Under the pieces are notes generated by a model. It did no database searches and was not told where the DNA came from. It saw only the letters and a list, made by a program, of their open reading frames with translations. A stretch of 64,000 nucleotides of DNA from Symsagittifera roscoffensis. Taxonomy: Eukaryota > Xenacoelomorpha > Acoela > Convolutidae. Each line of letters opens with the position of its first letter. Within the stretch, counting starts at the first letter, position 1. The position numbers and the translations under genes were made by a program. Shown one piece after another: positions 1 to 12,800 of this stretch. The stretch is from NCBI RefSeq assembly GCF_963678635.1, contig NC_087068.1, forward strand, positions 22,287,029-22,351,028, read 5' to 3'.

Positions 1-119
1 CTGTGTATTCTGTGGAATGCAAGAGGATTTCCCAACAGGCCGAAAATATATTTTACGGGGAACAGTGCTAGTTTCTGAAAAATCTTTTTCGCTGTTTTGG
101 ATGATTTCACGAACAAATA

Positions 120-480
120 GCTAAAACACTGCATAGCTCAGGTTCGCTCCAAAAACAGTTGAATTTGCAGTATCCGCAACATAATTTGCGGAATCCGGAA
201 CAGTTTGCGGAATCCGGAACAGTTTGTGGAACCCAGAAAGAAACAATAATATGTGTATAGTAAAATTATGCTGTCGCGGAATCCGCAATTGTAAGCGGAA
301 TCCGCAAAGTTTAAACGGAATCCGCAAATTGTAAGCAAATCCGCAAAATGTAAGCGGAATCCGCAAAATGTAAGCGTAATCCGCAAAATGTAAGTGCAAT
401 CCGCTTACATTTGTGGAATCCGCTTACATTTGCGGAATCCAGAACAACTAGCTATATTTGCTCGTTGCAGATTCCGCAAC
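120..480. repeat. degenerate short tandem repeat (GGAATCCGC motif)
   Basis: A run of about 20-bp units of the form GTAAGCGGAATCCGCAAAAT, most regular between about 290 and 430. Flanking units carry the same GGAATCCGC core in either orientation. Related motifs reappear at about 15890-16080. The two long open frames read across it on the minus strand simply translate the repeat and are not taken as genes. Confidence 0.75.
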
Positions 481-736
481 AAAACTAGTGTGCCGTCAAA
501 ATTTCGTCACACATTTTTGAGCGCGGAATCCACTGAAACTTTGTGAATTGTCTGTGGATTCCAGTGACTTCTATATACCCAATTGTGCGCCTATCCAGTG
601 CACCTTTTGGCCTCGTAATGTCTTAATGTGCTTATTTTATTATAGATTAAATATAATATAACACTTGCTCTGATATATTGATAAAAAATAATCGAACCCT
701 TTAACTTATTCTAGAACAATCGAAACTTCTACTCAG

Positions 737-879
737 AGACGTGTCTTGTCACCATGGGCAAGATGATTGGCTCGTTTGTGGCCCTGGACAACCTCATCTG
801 TTTCAATGCTGCTTTCAGAAATGACTTTGCAGAATACAACAGGACACTGATCAAGGCAAAGAATGCAGGAGTAGCGCCG
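737..879 (+). CDS. CYFIP: CYFIP exon with the Rac1 A-site region (first exon in window)
   Basis: The acceptor follows TTCTACTCAG and the donor is CCG|GTAAAA. The exon ends in phase 0. It encodes TCLVTMGKMIGSF and then LDNLICFNAAFRNDFAEYNR, which aligns without gaps to the human segment containing Cys179 and Arg190. The arginine equivalent to Arg190 is kept (in EYNR) and the cysteine position is alanine. The internal ATG at 754 is not a start: the frame is open through it to the acceptor, and the upstream residues also match the family. Confidence 0.85.
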
Positions 880-3800
880 GTAAAAAGTTCTTCAAATATG
901 CCTTTCAACTACTTAAACTTGTTTGAATTGATTTGATGGAAAAATGCTCATCGTAAACAAAATTGTCGATAAAAATTTTATGAATCATTCAAGAACCTGC
1001 TTCAGCTAAAGTTAAAATACATTAACACGTTTTTTTTTGCTGTTTGAGGCCACTTTTAAGTCCAAAAAATGTTGCATGCAAATTTGGATTTTTTTGATAA
1101 CTTAGTTGAGACACAAACTTTCACACAAAAAAATCAAAGACCTCCATGCGTGTTTTGCGAAAACCCACAATTTTTATTTTAATTTTTGTTTAATTCTATT
1201 TATTTTAGTTTGTTGGATAAAATTGAGACTGTTAAAAACCAGGACAAGATTTTTAAACACTGAATTTTCACTGAATTAAAATAGATCAGTCGAAAAACCA
1301 GCACTGGGTTTTAAACAGTTGAGTTTTCTACCCAAACACAAAAGTTTTTCGACTTTATTCATGTGCGCTCAATTATTTTTCGTAACGAAAACAATTTTCA
1401 GCAAGACTGCTGGTATCAGGGCAAAGCCCTAAATGTTTCCACTGCCTTTTAATGTCTATGGAGGAGTAATAACAAGAAAAAATTCTATGTAATAAGATAG
1501 AACAAAGTTTTTTAAATATATATTTGATATTTTTGTGCATTTCACCTCCCCTCATGCCATATAAAGTACAAAGTGACACATTTCGCTCCTAGTAACAAAT
1601 CAATTTTGGCAAATAAGCTTCCTTCAACCTATTTGTAACAATTTCTAAGACGGTCTAAGCCTCCGCTCACGCGTTAATTGCGCAATATATATCGCGCGTT
1701 AATTGTACCAAATTGGCAAAATGACATTCTTTAAACCCCCATAACATTACAAAAAGGATCACAGGTGAAATATCTTTTCAAATTTAATCTCAGGACAACG
1801 ATACTTTTTGAATGATATAAAAAAATTTCCGTCAAAATGGCTAATTAAAATGTTGAAACTTGTTTCAAAATTAAAAAACTAGTTAAACGTTGTCATAATG
1901 CAATGAAACTCGGCATGGTGAGGAAATTAACAATTGTGAACAGATTTGCTCTCTATAATTCTCATCGTAAAATCAATATCTTAGCCAAATTAACACGTTA
2001 GACTAATATAACAAAGTAACTTTGAAAGGTGGAGGGGAAAAAATAGCCCAGTTTTTATCAAAAATTTAATCGATTATCAAAGAAAATTAGAAAAATCTGT
2101 AATTTTTTTCAAAACTTTTGCAAATTTTTTTCTGGTTTGCTAAGTAATTTTTCGTTTTTAAAAACACGCCAAAAGAAACTGCCGAAATTAATGTACCTTA
2201 AAAATTTCGTTTTTATGTATTATTTGCATATTGTAAGCCAGCTCGCCCTTCTTTATTTGGAAATTAGATAAAAAATCAAAAACTTTGAGTTTTTCTCTGC
2301 ACTGCAATTTTTTGGAATTTTCTTAAATTGGATTCGAATCACAACTGTAATTTCACAAAAAAAATTTACATGGCGAAGTCCAAGCGCTGTTCATTCGAAA
2401 GATTTTTACCAATTAGGCCATCAAAACTCTGGTAAAACAACAAAAAAAATAAAACACAAAAATACGAAAACAAAATATATTTTTTTGGTGTGAAGAAAAA
2501 CTTTTTATCAAAAAATTCTATCGCAAAGAAAATTGTTTTTCACACAATTTTATAAAATAGAAAAAAAGCTTGCCATTTTCATGCATGCGTTTCTTCCAAT
2601 GAACCGTATGGAAGTATTTTGCCAGGACTGACGTGCTCGACTCATGATTTTATTTGTGTGCGCTCAAATCGGCTTCGCTAACAAAAACATTTTAAAAAAC
2701 AGTTTCATTTGATTTTTTTGATAACTCGAATTAATCGTAAATTCGGCTTTTTAGAAATTGGAAGTGATTAGTAAGTGTCCTGTTTCTATACTAAACTTCA
2801 AATTTATTTGACAGCAAGGAATAAACAACTTCATTACGTGACCGCAAAGTCATTACGTGACCGTAAAGTGATGGGGGTTTAAAGAGTGCCATTTTGGCCA
2901 ATTAGGGACAATAAATGCGCGATATACTTCGCGCTATTAACGAGTAATCGGAGATTTAACCCGTCTTAGAAGTCGTTCGAAATTGGTTAAAAGAAGCTTA
3001 TTTGCCGTAATTGGTTTGTTACAAGTAGCGAAATAAATTCTTTTGTACTATATGGTGTGTGGGAGAATGATTTTCATTCAGAAAATTCAAACTTTGGAAA
3101 AAAAATTTTTCATTCGGCTGTATTACATTTAATTTTCTTATGTTGTTACTGCTCCATAAATCTTAGAAGGCAGTCTGGACAATTAGTGCTTTGCCCTGGT
3201 ACGAGCAGTCTTGCTTAAAATTGTTTTCGTTACGAAGAATAATTGAGCGCATTTGAATAAAGTCGAAAAACTTTTGTGTTTGGTTAGAAAACTCAACTGT
3301 TTAAAATCCAGTGCTAGTTTTTTGGCTGATCTGTACTAATTCGATGAAAATTCAGTGTTAAAAGATCTTGTCCTGGTTTTTTACAGATTCATTTTTATCC
3401 AACAAACTGAAATAAATAGAATTTAACAAAAATTGAATTTCATTTTTTTATTACTTTTTTTTTCATTTTATTACTGCTCCATAGATTTTAAAATGCAGTC
3501 GGAGCTTTCAGGGCTCCACTATTTTCTGTCCTCGGTGATTTGATATGCCTCAGGAATTTGAACTTAAGAGGATTGTACAAAGAATTAATGTCTTTTTGAA
3601 CTAATGTAGCCCACGATGTTTTTTGTCAACCCTGTGGGTTTTTAGTGGGTCTTTGTGTCAACACTAACGACGTGTTCGAACCAGGCTTGACGTCTACGCT
3701 TGATACGGGTACTCCAGGGTTCTAGTTTGGTTGTTTGTAGAAGTTTTTGTTCGTGATGATGTTAGGATAAAAGATACCTATGATTTTACGTCGAAAGCGT

Positions 3801-6800
3801 CTTTGTATGATATCAACGACGCCTGTCAGCTTTTTGGTTAGCGTCCAGAATTCACACTTATCAAGGAAAACACTAGAAATCAAGGCGTTGAAGACTCAAT
3901 TTGGTATTCACCGAGGTTTTTGTTAATGTTGAAAATACCTTCGCCTCTCACAAAAGGTACGTTGTTTGCGTCGAATATCTGATTCCGTGTCAAATAAAGT
4001 ACCAAGGAAATTGCAATTCTTCCAGTCGTTGGTGCTCCCTGAAATGTGGAATTTTCCGATTTCGAATTATTGATAAGCAGACTGTGTTTAGCGAGCCTTG
4101 TAGTTGCAAGAGTCATGATGCGGTCAAGTTTGTCTTTTAATCGGTTAATTCAGCTGACTGTTTTCGACCAATTTCTTTAAAAGGAGATTTTCTGTAGTAG
4201 ATACCATAAGGGGGATTGTTTAGCAGATCTGTAAGGTTTTCTAAAACAAGCTCGTCTTATAACATCTTAACAGAATTGTAAAAGATTTAAAAAAATAAAC
4301 ACTCGTTAATGAATTAAAAAGCTGCACGGATTTTCTCAGCGATTGCTCATGTTGAAAGAATTTGTAGAAAAACATAAGATTTTGAATAATCTTGAAAGAT
4401 TTTGTAAGAAGTAATATTATATTGTAAGTTCTTACAAGATAACTCTTCCTCAGAAATTAAGTCTTCAAAATTCATGAAACCTTCCTAAATTGAAGTTTGA
4501 TGTGCAAGAGAAAGCGATTTATCAATCCTTTTAAAAAACGTTAATTTTTAAATTGTTTTTTCTTTGTTTATCATTAGTTTTGTTTATGTTCCCAGACGGA
4601 GAACCAAGTTTCTATGCCCATAAATAAAAAAGTTGCACGTCTGAATGTGGAGAAATGTTCAGTTGTATATCATTTAAATAAATTAGCAACCAAATCCGTG
4701 AAGAAATTAAGGCCCATGTGAACAATCTTCCCCCTCAATAGACCAAGTGAACAATCTTGTTCCCTGGGGAGATTGTTCACTTGGTCCGAAATTAACTTTG
4801 ATGTTGAAAATAGCTGAACTTCAATTCGATTTTCTGGCTAATTGTGGTCTGTTTAGAACAATGTTGAAGAGGACCAGAAACTGGGAGAAATGAAGATGTT
4901 CTTTGCCCAGAAGACACCCCTGCAGGATTCACTTTTCAAGTTCCTGCAGGAGTCCGACCAAATGAACACAGGTTAAATATTGACAAATAAAGATGACAAT
5001 TTTTCAAAAAGTAAAATAGTATTTTATCTTCGAAGGAGATCAGCGCTCAGAAAAAAGCAATTTTATCGAATATTTTTTTTCTAAAAATCCGTGTGCTGCA
5101 GAATTTTTTTTGCTGCTGTTCATGTGCCTACAAAAAAACGTCGGACTACTCTGAATTTCTGGATCGAGCCCTGCTGGCTTAAGTATTTATGTGTGAAGTT
5201 TTTAGTTTGACTTTAATTGCAATGTTTATAGGTGTTGGAAGCGGCCTCGTGATCAACTTCTTCAAGAAACTCATAGTCACGTGTGCAGATAGTTTTTCAC
5301 GCGGGAAGCTCGTCCTTCCCTCTGAAAAAGAAGATTACTTGAAGATTATCTCTTGCTGTCTGAAGTTCATAATGAGGAATGAGAAAAAATTTGAAAGCAA
5401 CAATCAAGTTTACAAGGTGCGATAAAAAGATTTATACACTTCGAGTTCATTTCAAGTGGGTGAAAATCTTTAAGGTATCCCTGCCCACTTAAATCCGCTA
5501 CTTCCTCGTCTTCTGATTTCTGAAAGAAGAGCAACTTTTTTCCTTCAGCTTAAAATTTTTATTCATGCTGGTAATAATTATGCGATAAAAAGAAACATAT
5601 TTGGTCATCATACCTAACCTTGGAAAACATTTGTAACACCATAAAAAGGATGCTCATGGTGGAACAGTTTAACTTTTTTGAAAATTTTGACTCAGTTTTT
5701 GTTACATTGTCAAAAGAGTATTTTCATTTCAGAAGTGTTTCAACGACGAAGAGCGCAAAAAGATAGTGACGTGTTTCAAGACTATCTCGGTGTTGAAGGA
5801 TTTCGGGGATGTGCCGATAGATGAGAACCAGCTGCTGGAGGACATCAACAATGGAAAAGGATCCGACAGACAGAGCTCACTGCACGACAGGTCAGTTTTT
5901 GATGTATTTCTATTTGATTAAAAAAGATAGCTGAGATCGGAGCATAACATTCTGGGCTACTTGCTCAGCAAACGGGTACTCTTGTCATTTGGAGTTCTCA
6001 AGCGCCACTGAAGCTGTGTTCAATTTTGAATTTTAGTTTTCAAGTGGAAATTTTTAGGCTAATCAGATTTTATAGCCGATTAGAAAGCCAGTTTCTGGCT
6101 GCTTATGATTTGACATAAAAATCATTGCAGGTTATAACAAGTGTTTGTTCGTTGTAACTGCAGACTGGGTGATTTCGAGCGGGAGCACGGGGCAGTGGTG
6201 TGTAGAGTGATGGAACTGGTGCGGGCATACAATCTCATGATGGAGAGGGCCATGAAGGCATACATTAGCGAGAGCGAACTGGAGGACTACTTGGACTCAG
6301 TCGCCGAACAGTGGTGAGTTTGCTGCACCGAGAATTGCAGAAGTCACATGGGTTCCCTTTAAATATCCTTCCCCTTGCAGCAATATTGGGAGAAAGATAG
6401 ATTAGTAGGTGCAAAATTCACATTTGTTTAACTGTTGAAACAGTTTTTCATAGGGGGATTAGTTATTAGGTGCGGTGGGCGGATCCATTCAGATGCAGTG
6501 CCAAACTTGTTCGTAATTGAAACTGAAAACAGATTAGATCTATTAGCAGTATTAGTAGTAAAAGACTTAATTCCATATGCGTGCAGTCACATTAAATAAA
6601 AATACTATAACAAATGAAACAAAAAGACTTATGAGCGACAAAATTTACAGTTACACTTTATATAGAAAGAACATGAATGAGAGATGTTGAAATGAGTGGT
6701 TTCAGACAAAAGAAAATTTCGCAGCACCGATTTGAAAGTTTCAAAAGGTTGATTAAAATCAAGCACTTTACGGCAGATTAGAGCATTTGCAGTTCGAGTA

Positions 6801-9800
6801 CATCAGACAAAAAGGTTACATGGCGAAGTCCAAGCGCTGTTCATTCGAAAGATTTTTACCAATTAGGCCATCAAAACTCTGGTAAAACAACAAAAAAAAT
6901 AAAACACACAAAAAATACGAAAACAAAATATATTTTTTTGGTTTGAAGAAAAACTTTTTATCAAAAAATTCTATCGCAAAGAAAATTGTTTTTCACACAA
7001 TTTTATAAAATAGAAAAAAAAAGCTTGCCATTTTCATGCATGCGTTTCTTCCAATGAACCGTATGGAAGTATTTTGCCAGGACTGACGTGCTCGACTCAT
7101 GATTTTATTTGTGTGCGCTCAAATCGGCTTCGCTAACAAAAACATTTTAAAAAACAGTTTCATTTGATTTTTTTGATAACTCGAATTAATCGTAAGTTCG
7201 GCTTTTTAGAAATTGGAAGTGATTAGTAAGTGTCCTGTTTCTATACTAAATTTCAAATTTATTTGACAGCAAGGAATAAACAACTTCATTACGTGACCGC
7301 AAAGTCATTACGTGACCGTAAAGTGATGGGGGTTTAAAGAGTGCCATTTTGGCCAATTAGGGACAATAAATGCGCGATATACTTCGCGCTATTAACGAGT
7401 AATCGGAGATTTAACCCGTCTTAGAAGTCGTTCGAAATTGGTTGAAAGAAGCTTATTTGCCGTAATTGGTTTGTTACAAGTAGCGAAATAAATTCTTTTG
7501 TACTATATGGTGTGTGGGAGAATGATTTTCATTCAGAAAATTCAAATTTTGGAAAAAAAAATTTTCATTCGGCTGTATTACATTTATTTTTCTTATGTTG
7601 TTACTGCTCCATAAATCTTAGAAGGCAGTCTGGACAATTAGTGCTTTGTCCTGATACGAGCAGTCTTGCTTAAAATTGTTTTCGTTACGAAGAATAATTG
7701 AGCGCATTTGAATAAAGTCGAAAAACTTTTGTGTTTGGTTAGAAAACTCAACTGTTTAAAATCCAGTGCTAGTTTTTTGGCTGATCTGTACTAATTCGAT
7801 GAAAATTCAGTGTTAAAAGATCTTGTCCTGGTTTTTTACAGATTCATTTTTATCCAACAAACTGAAATAAAAAGAATTTAACAAAAATTGAATTTCATTT
7901 TTTTATAACTTTTTTTTTCATTTTATTACTGCTCCATAGATTTTAAAATGCAGTCGGAGCTTTCAGGGCTCCACTATTTTCTGTCCTCGGTGATTTGATA
8001 TGCCTCAGGAATTTGAACTTAAGAGGATTGTACAAAGAATTAATGTCTTTTTGAACTAATGTAGCCCACGATGTTTTTTGTCAACCCTGTGGGTTTTTAG
8101 TGGGTCTTTGTGTCAACACTAACGACGTGTTCGAACCAGGCTTGACGTCTACGCTTGATACGGGTACTCCAGGGTTCTAGTTTGGTTGTTTGTAGAAGTT
8201 TTTGTTCGTGATGATGTTAGGATAAAAGATACCTATGATTTTACGTCGAAAGCGTCTTTGTATGATATCAACGACGCCTGTCAGCTTTTTGGTTAGCGTC
8301 CAGAATTCACACTTATCAAGGAAAACACTAGAAATCAAGGCGTTGAAGACTCAATTTGGTATTCACCGAGGTTTTTGTTAATGTTGAAAATACCTTCGCC
8401 TCTCACAAAAGGTACGTTGTTTGCGTCGAATATCTGATTCCGTGTCAAATAAAGTACCAAGGAAATTGCAATTCTTCCAGTCGTTGGTGCTCCCTGAAAT
8501 GTGGAATTTTCCAATTTCGAATTGTTGATAAGCAGACTGTGTTTAGCGAGCCTTGTAGTTGCAAGAGTCATGATGCGGTCAAGTTTGTCTTTTAATCGGT
8601 TAATTCAGCTGACTGTTTTCGACCAATTTCTTTAAAAGGAGATTTTCTGTAGTAGATACCATAAGGGGGATTGTTTAGCAGATCTGTAAGGTTTTCTAAA
8701 ACAAGCTCGTCTTATAACATCTTAACAGAATTGTAAAAGATTTTAAAAAATAAACACTCGTTAATGAATTAAAAAGCTGCACGGATTTTCTCAGCGATTG
8801 CTCATGTTGAAAGAATTTGTAGAAAAACATAAGATTTTGAATAATCTTGAAAGATTTTGTAAGAAGTAATATTATATTGTAAGTTCTTACAAGATAACTC
8901 TTCCTCAGAAATTAAGTCTTCAAAATTCATGAAACCTTCCTAAATTGAAGTTAGATGTGCAAGAGAAAGCGATTTATCAATCCTTTTAAAAAACGTTAAT
9001 TTTTAAATTGTTTTTTCTTTGTTTATCATTAGTTTTGTTTATGTTCCCAGACGGAGAACCAAGTTTCTATGCCCATAAATAAAAAAGTTGCACGTCTGAA
9101 TGTGGAGAAATGTTCAGTTGTATATCATTTAAATAAATTAGCAACCAAATCCGTGAAGAAATTAAGGCCCATGTGAACAATCTTCCCCCTCAATAGACCA
9201 AGTGAACAATCTTGTTCCCTGGGGAGATTGTTCACTTGGTCCGAAATTAACTTTGATGTTGAAAATAGCTGAACTTCAATTCGATTTTCTGGCTAATTGT
9301 GGTCTGTTTAGAACAATGTTGAAGAGGACCAGAAACTGGGAGAAATGAAGATGTTCTTTGCCCAGAAGACACCCCTGCAGGATTCACTTTTCAAGTTCCT
9401 GCAGGAGTCCGACCAAATGAACACAGGTTAAATATTGACAAATAAAGATGACAATTTTTCAAAAAGTAAAATAGTATTTTATCTTCGAAGGAGATCAGCG
9501 CTCAGAAAAAAGCAATTTTATCGAATATTTTTTTTTCTAAAAATCCGTGTGCTGCAGAATTTTTTTTGCTGCTGTTCATGTGCCTACAAAAAAACGTCGG
9601 ACTACTCTGAATTTCTGGATCGAGCCCTGCTGGCTTAAGTATTTATGTGTGAAGTTTTTAGTTTGACTTTAATTGCAATGTTTATAGGTGTTGGAAGCGG
9701 CCTCGTGATCAACTTCTTCAAGAAACTCATAGTCACGTGTGCAGATAGTTTTTCACGCGGGAAGTTCGTCCTTCCCTCTGAAAAAGAAGATTACTTGAAG

Positions 9801-12800
9801 ATTATCTCTTGCTGTCTGAAGTTCATAATGAGGAATGAGAAAAAATTTGAAAGCAACAATCAAGTTTACAAGGTGCGATAAAAAGATTTATACACTTCGA
9901 GTTCATTTCAAGTGGGTGAAAATCTTTAAGGTATCCCTGCCCACTTAAATCCGCTACTTCCTCGTCTTCTGATTTCTGAAAGAAGAGCAACTTTTTTCCT
10001 TCAGCTTAAAATTTTTATTCATGCTGGTAATAATTATGCGATAAAAAGAAACATATTTGGTCATCATACCTAACCTTGGAAAACATTTGTAACACCATAA
10101 AAAGGATGCTCATGGTGGAACAGTTTAACTTTTTTGAAAATTTTGACTCAGTTTTTGTTACATTGTCAAAAGAGTATTTCCATTTCAGAAGTGTTTCAAC
10201 GACGAAGAGCGCAAAAAGATAGTGACGTGTTTCAAGACTATCTCGGTGTTGAAGGATTTCGGGGATGTGCCGATAGATGAGAACCAGCTGCTGGAGGACA
10301 TCAACAATGGAAAAGGATCCGACAGACAGAGCTCACTGCACGACAGGTCAGTTTTTGATGTATTTCTATTTGATTAAAAAAGATCGCTGAGATCGGAGCA
10401 TAACATTCTGGGCTACTTGCTCAGCAAACGGGTACTCTTGTCATTTGGAGTTCTCAAGCGCCACTGAAGCTGTGTTCAATTTTGATTTTTAGTTTTCAAG
10501 TGGAAATTTTTAGGCTAATCAGATTTTATAGCCGATTAGAAAGCCAGTTTCTGGCTGCTTATGATTTGACATAAAAATCATTGCAGGTTATAACAAGTGT
10601 TTGTTCGTTGTAATTGCAGACTGGGTGATTTCGAGCGGGAGCACGGGGCAGTGGTGTGTAGAGTGATGGAACTGGTGCGGGGGTACAATCTCATGATGGA
10701 GAGGGCCATGAAGGCATACATTAGTGAGAGCGAACTGGAGGACTACTTAGACACAGTCGCCGAACAGTGGTGAGTTTGCTGCACCAAGAATTGCAGAAGT
10801 CACATGGGTTCCCTTTAACTATCCTTCCCCTTGAGGCAATAGAGGGTGAGGGATTTATTATTAGGTGCAAAATCCACATTTCTTTAACCGTTAAAACAGT
10901 TTTTCATAGGGGAGATTAGCTACTAGGTGCCGTGGTTAGAGCCAGTCAGATGCAGTGTCAAATTTAGTCGTAATTGAAACCGAATTCAGACTAGATCTAT
11001 TAAAAAAAACTTTTAAGGTTTTTGCTCCCTTAATGTACTATTTGATTGAAGCCCTGAAAGATCCGAATGCCTTTTAAGGTCTATGGGGCAGTAATCACAT
11101 GAAAAAATAAGGTAAAAAAATGATATTTTTTAATTCTGGGATTTTTTGTTAAAATCATCCCCCCACACGTCATACAAAGTGCAAAGTAAAAAAATTTGCT
11201 CCTAGTAACAAATCAATTAAGGCAAGTAAGCTCTCTGCTACCAATTTGGAACGATTTAAATCTGCGCTTACGCGTTAATAGTGCGAAATATATCGCGCGT
11301 TAATTGTCCCAAATTGGCCGAAATGGCAATTTTCAAACCCCATAACGTTCCGAAAAACAAGTACAGGTAAAATATCTTTTTAAATTTAAGCTCAGGACAA
11401 CAATACCTTTCGAATGATAAAAAAATTTCTTCAAAATTGTTTAGTTAAGAAAACGAAATTTGTTTGAAGAAAAACAAAACCACCCCGAGCACAATTTTTC
11501 CGTTATTATTGTTACAAAATTCGGAAAAATATGACTGCTTGAGCAAGGATAAAACTCTGAATGCTCCGAATGTCCTTTGGGGTCTATGAAGCAGTTTTTA
11601 CCTTAAAAAATTGATGCATTTTGTTTAAAAAAAAATTTAAAAAAACTACGAAAATTTTTATTTTTATAAATCAACACCCACATACCATATGAAGTACAAA
11701 GTGATAAATTTCAATCCTAAGACAAATCAATTTTTGAAACCGAGCTTCATTCAACCAATTTGGAATGATTTCTAAGACAGATTAATTCTCCGCGCTTAAG
11801 CGTTAAAAGAGCGAAGTTTATCGCGCGTTTTGTGTCTCTATTTGATCAAAATTGAAAACTTTAAACCCCATAACGATACAAAAAACAATCACAACTGATA
11901 TATTTTTTCAAATTTAAGCTTAGGACAACAATACTTTGTGAATGATAATCACAATTTCCCTCAAAAATGGATAGTTAAAACGTCGAAACTTGTCTGAAGA
12001 AAAACAAACCCACCCCGAGCACAAGTTTTCCGTTATTATTGTTAGGAAAGTCGAAACAACAAGACTGCTTGAACGAGGGTAAAGCTCTGAAAGTTCCGAA
12101 TGTCTTTTAAATTCTCTGAAGCAGTGTTTATTAAAAAAAATTATGCATTTTTTAAAAAATAAAATTTAAAGAAAACTACAAAAATTTTGATCTTTTCAAA
12201 ATCAACCCCAGATAAAGTACAAAGTGATGATTTTCGCTCATGAAAACAAATCAATCAAAGAAACTGAGCTTCCTACAACCAATTTCTAAGGATTTCTAAG
12301 ACAGATTAGATCTCCGCTTACGCGTTAAAAGAGCGAAGTTTATCGTGCGTTATTTGTCACTAATTGGCCAAAACTGCAACATTTAAACCCGCATAACTTT
12401 AGCAAAAACGATCACAGCTGATATATAGTTACAATTTTAAGCTCAGGAGATTACTACCTTTTGAAAGATTTTGAAAAATTCCGTCAAAAACGAAACCCAC
12501 CCACAATTCAGTTGTTTTCGTTACGAAAGTCGGAACAACAGGACTGCTTGTTGTAGGGCAAAGCTTTGAACTTTCCGGTGATCATTCAAGTTATATGAAG
12601 AAGTGTTCGCAAAAAAAATGATGCAATTTTCGAAAAAAAAAACTACAAAATTTTTTTTTTTTATAATCAACCCCCACTTACCATATAAAGTACAAAGTGA
12701 TATATTTAGTTGCTAAAAACAAATTAAGTATAGAATATGAGCTTCCTTCAACCAGTTTAGAACGATTTCCAAGACGGTATAAATCTCCGCTTACGCGTTG

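Larger units (their letters stand above)
2366..6350 (+). repeat. direct tandem duplication of ~4.45 kb, unit 1
   Basis: Starts at TTACATGGCGAAGTCCAAGC and runs through the family A copy, the LINE fragment and four CYFIP exons. Unit 2 begins with the same words at 6816. The offset is 4450 at the left edge and 4455-4456 at the exons, so only a few indels separate them. By eye the identity is about 98-99% as far as 6350. Confidence 0.92.
6816..10805 (+). repeat. direct tandem duplication of ~4.45 kb, unit 2
   Basis: Second unit of the CYFIP intron/exon duplication. After about 10805 (unit 1: about 6350) the two still align for ~200 bp, but with many substitutions and indels (for example TTATTAGGTGCGGTGG against CTACTAGGTGCCGTGG). 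Beyond that they are unrelated. Confidence 0.92.

Noticed and set aside
754-936. Complete 60-codon ORF starting MGKMIGSF
   Set aside because: It is an internal part of a CYFIP exon: the frame continues upstream to an acceptor with family-matching residues, and the last 19 codons lie past a GT donor.
3880-4140. Overlapping ORFs on both strands, repeated at 8335-8595, as small genes
   Set aside because: They are conserved only because of the 4.45-kb duplication; the minus strand carries a frame-broken LINE fragment.
5320-5420. Bacterial or viral origin of the window
   Set aside because: Consistent GT-AG introns, metazoan gene families and a eukaryotic tRNA exclude it.
9435-9638. 67-codon ORF in duplication unit 2 only
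   Set aside because: It is intronic. It is open only because of a T-tract length difference from unit 1 and shows no resemblance to any family.
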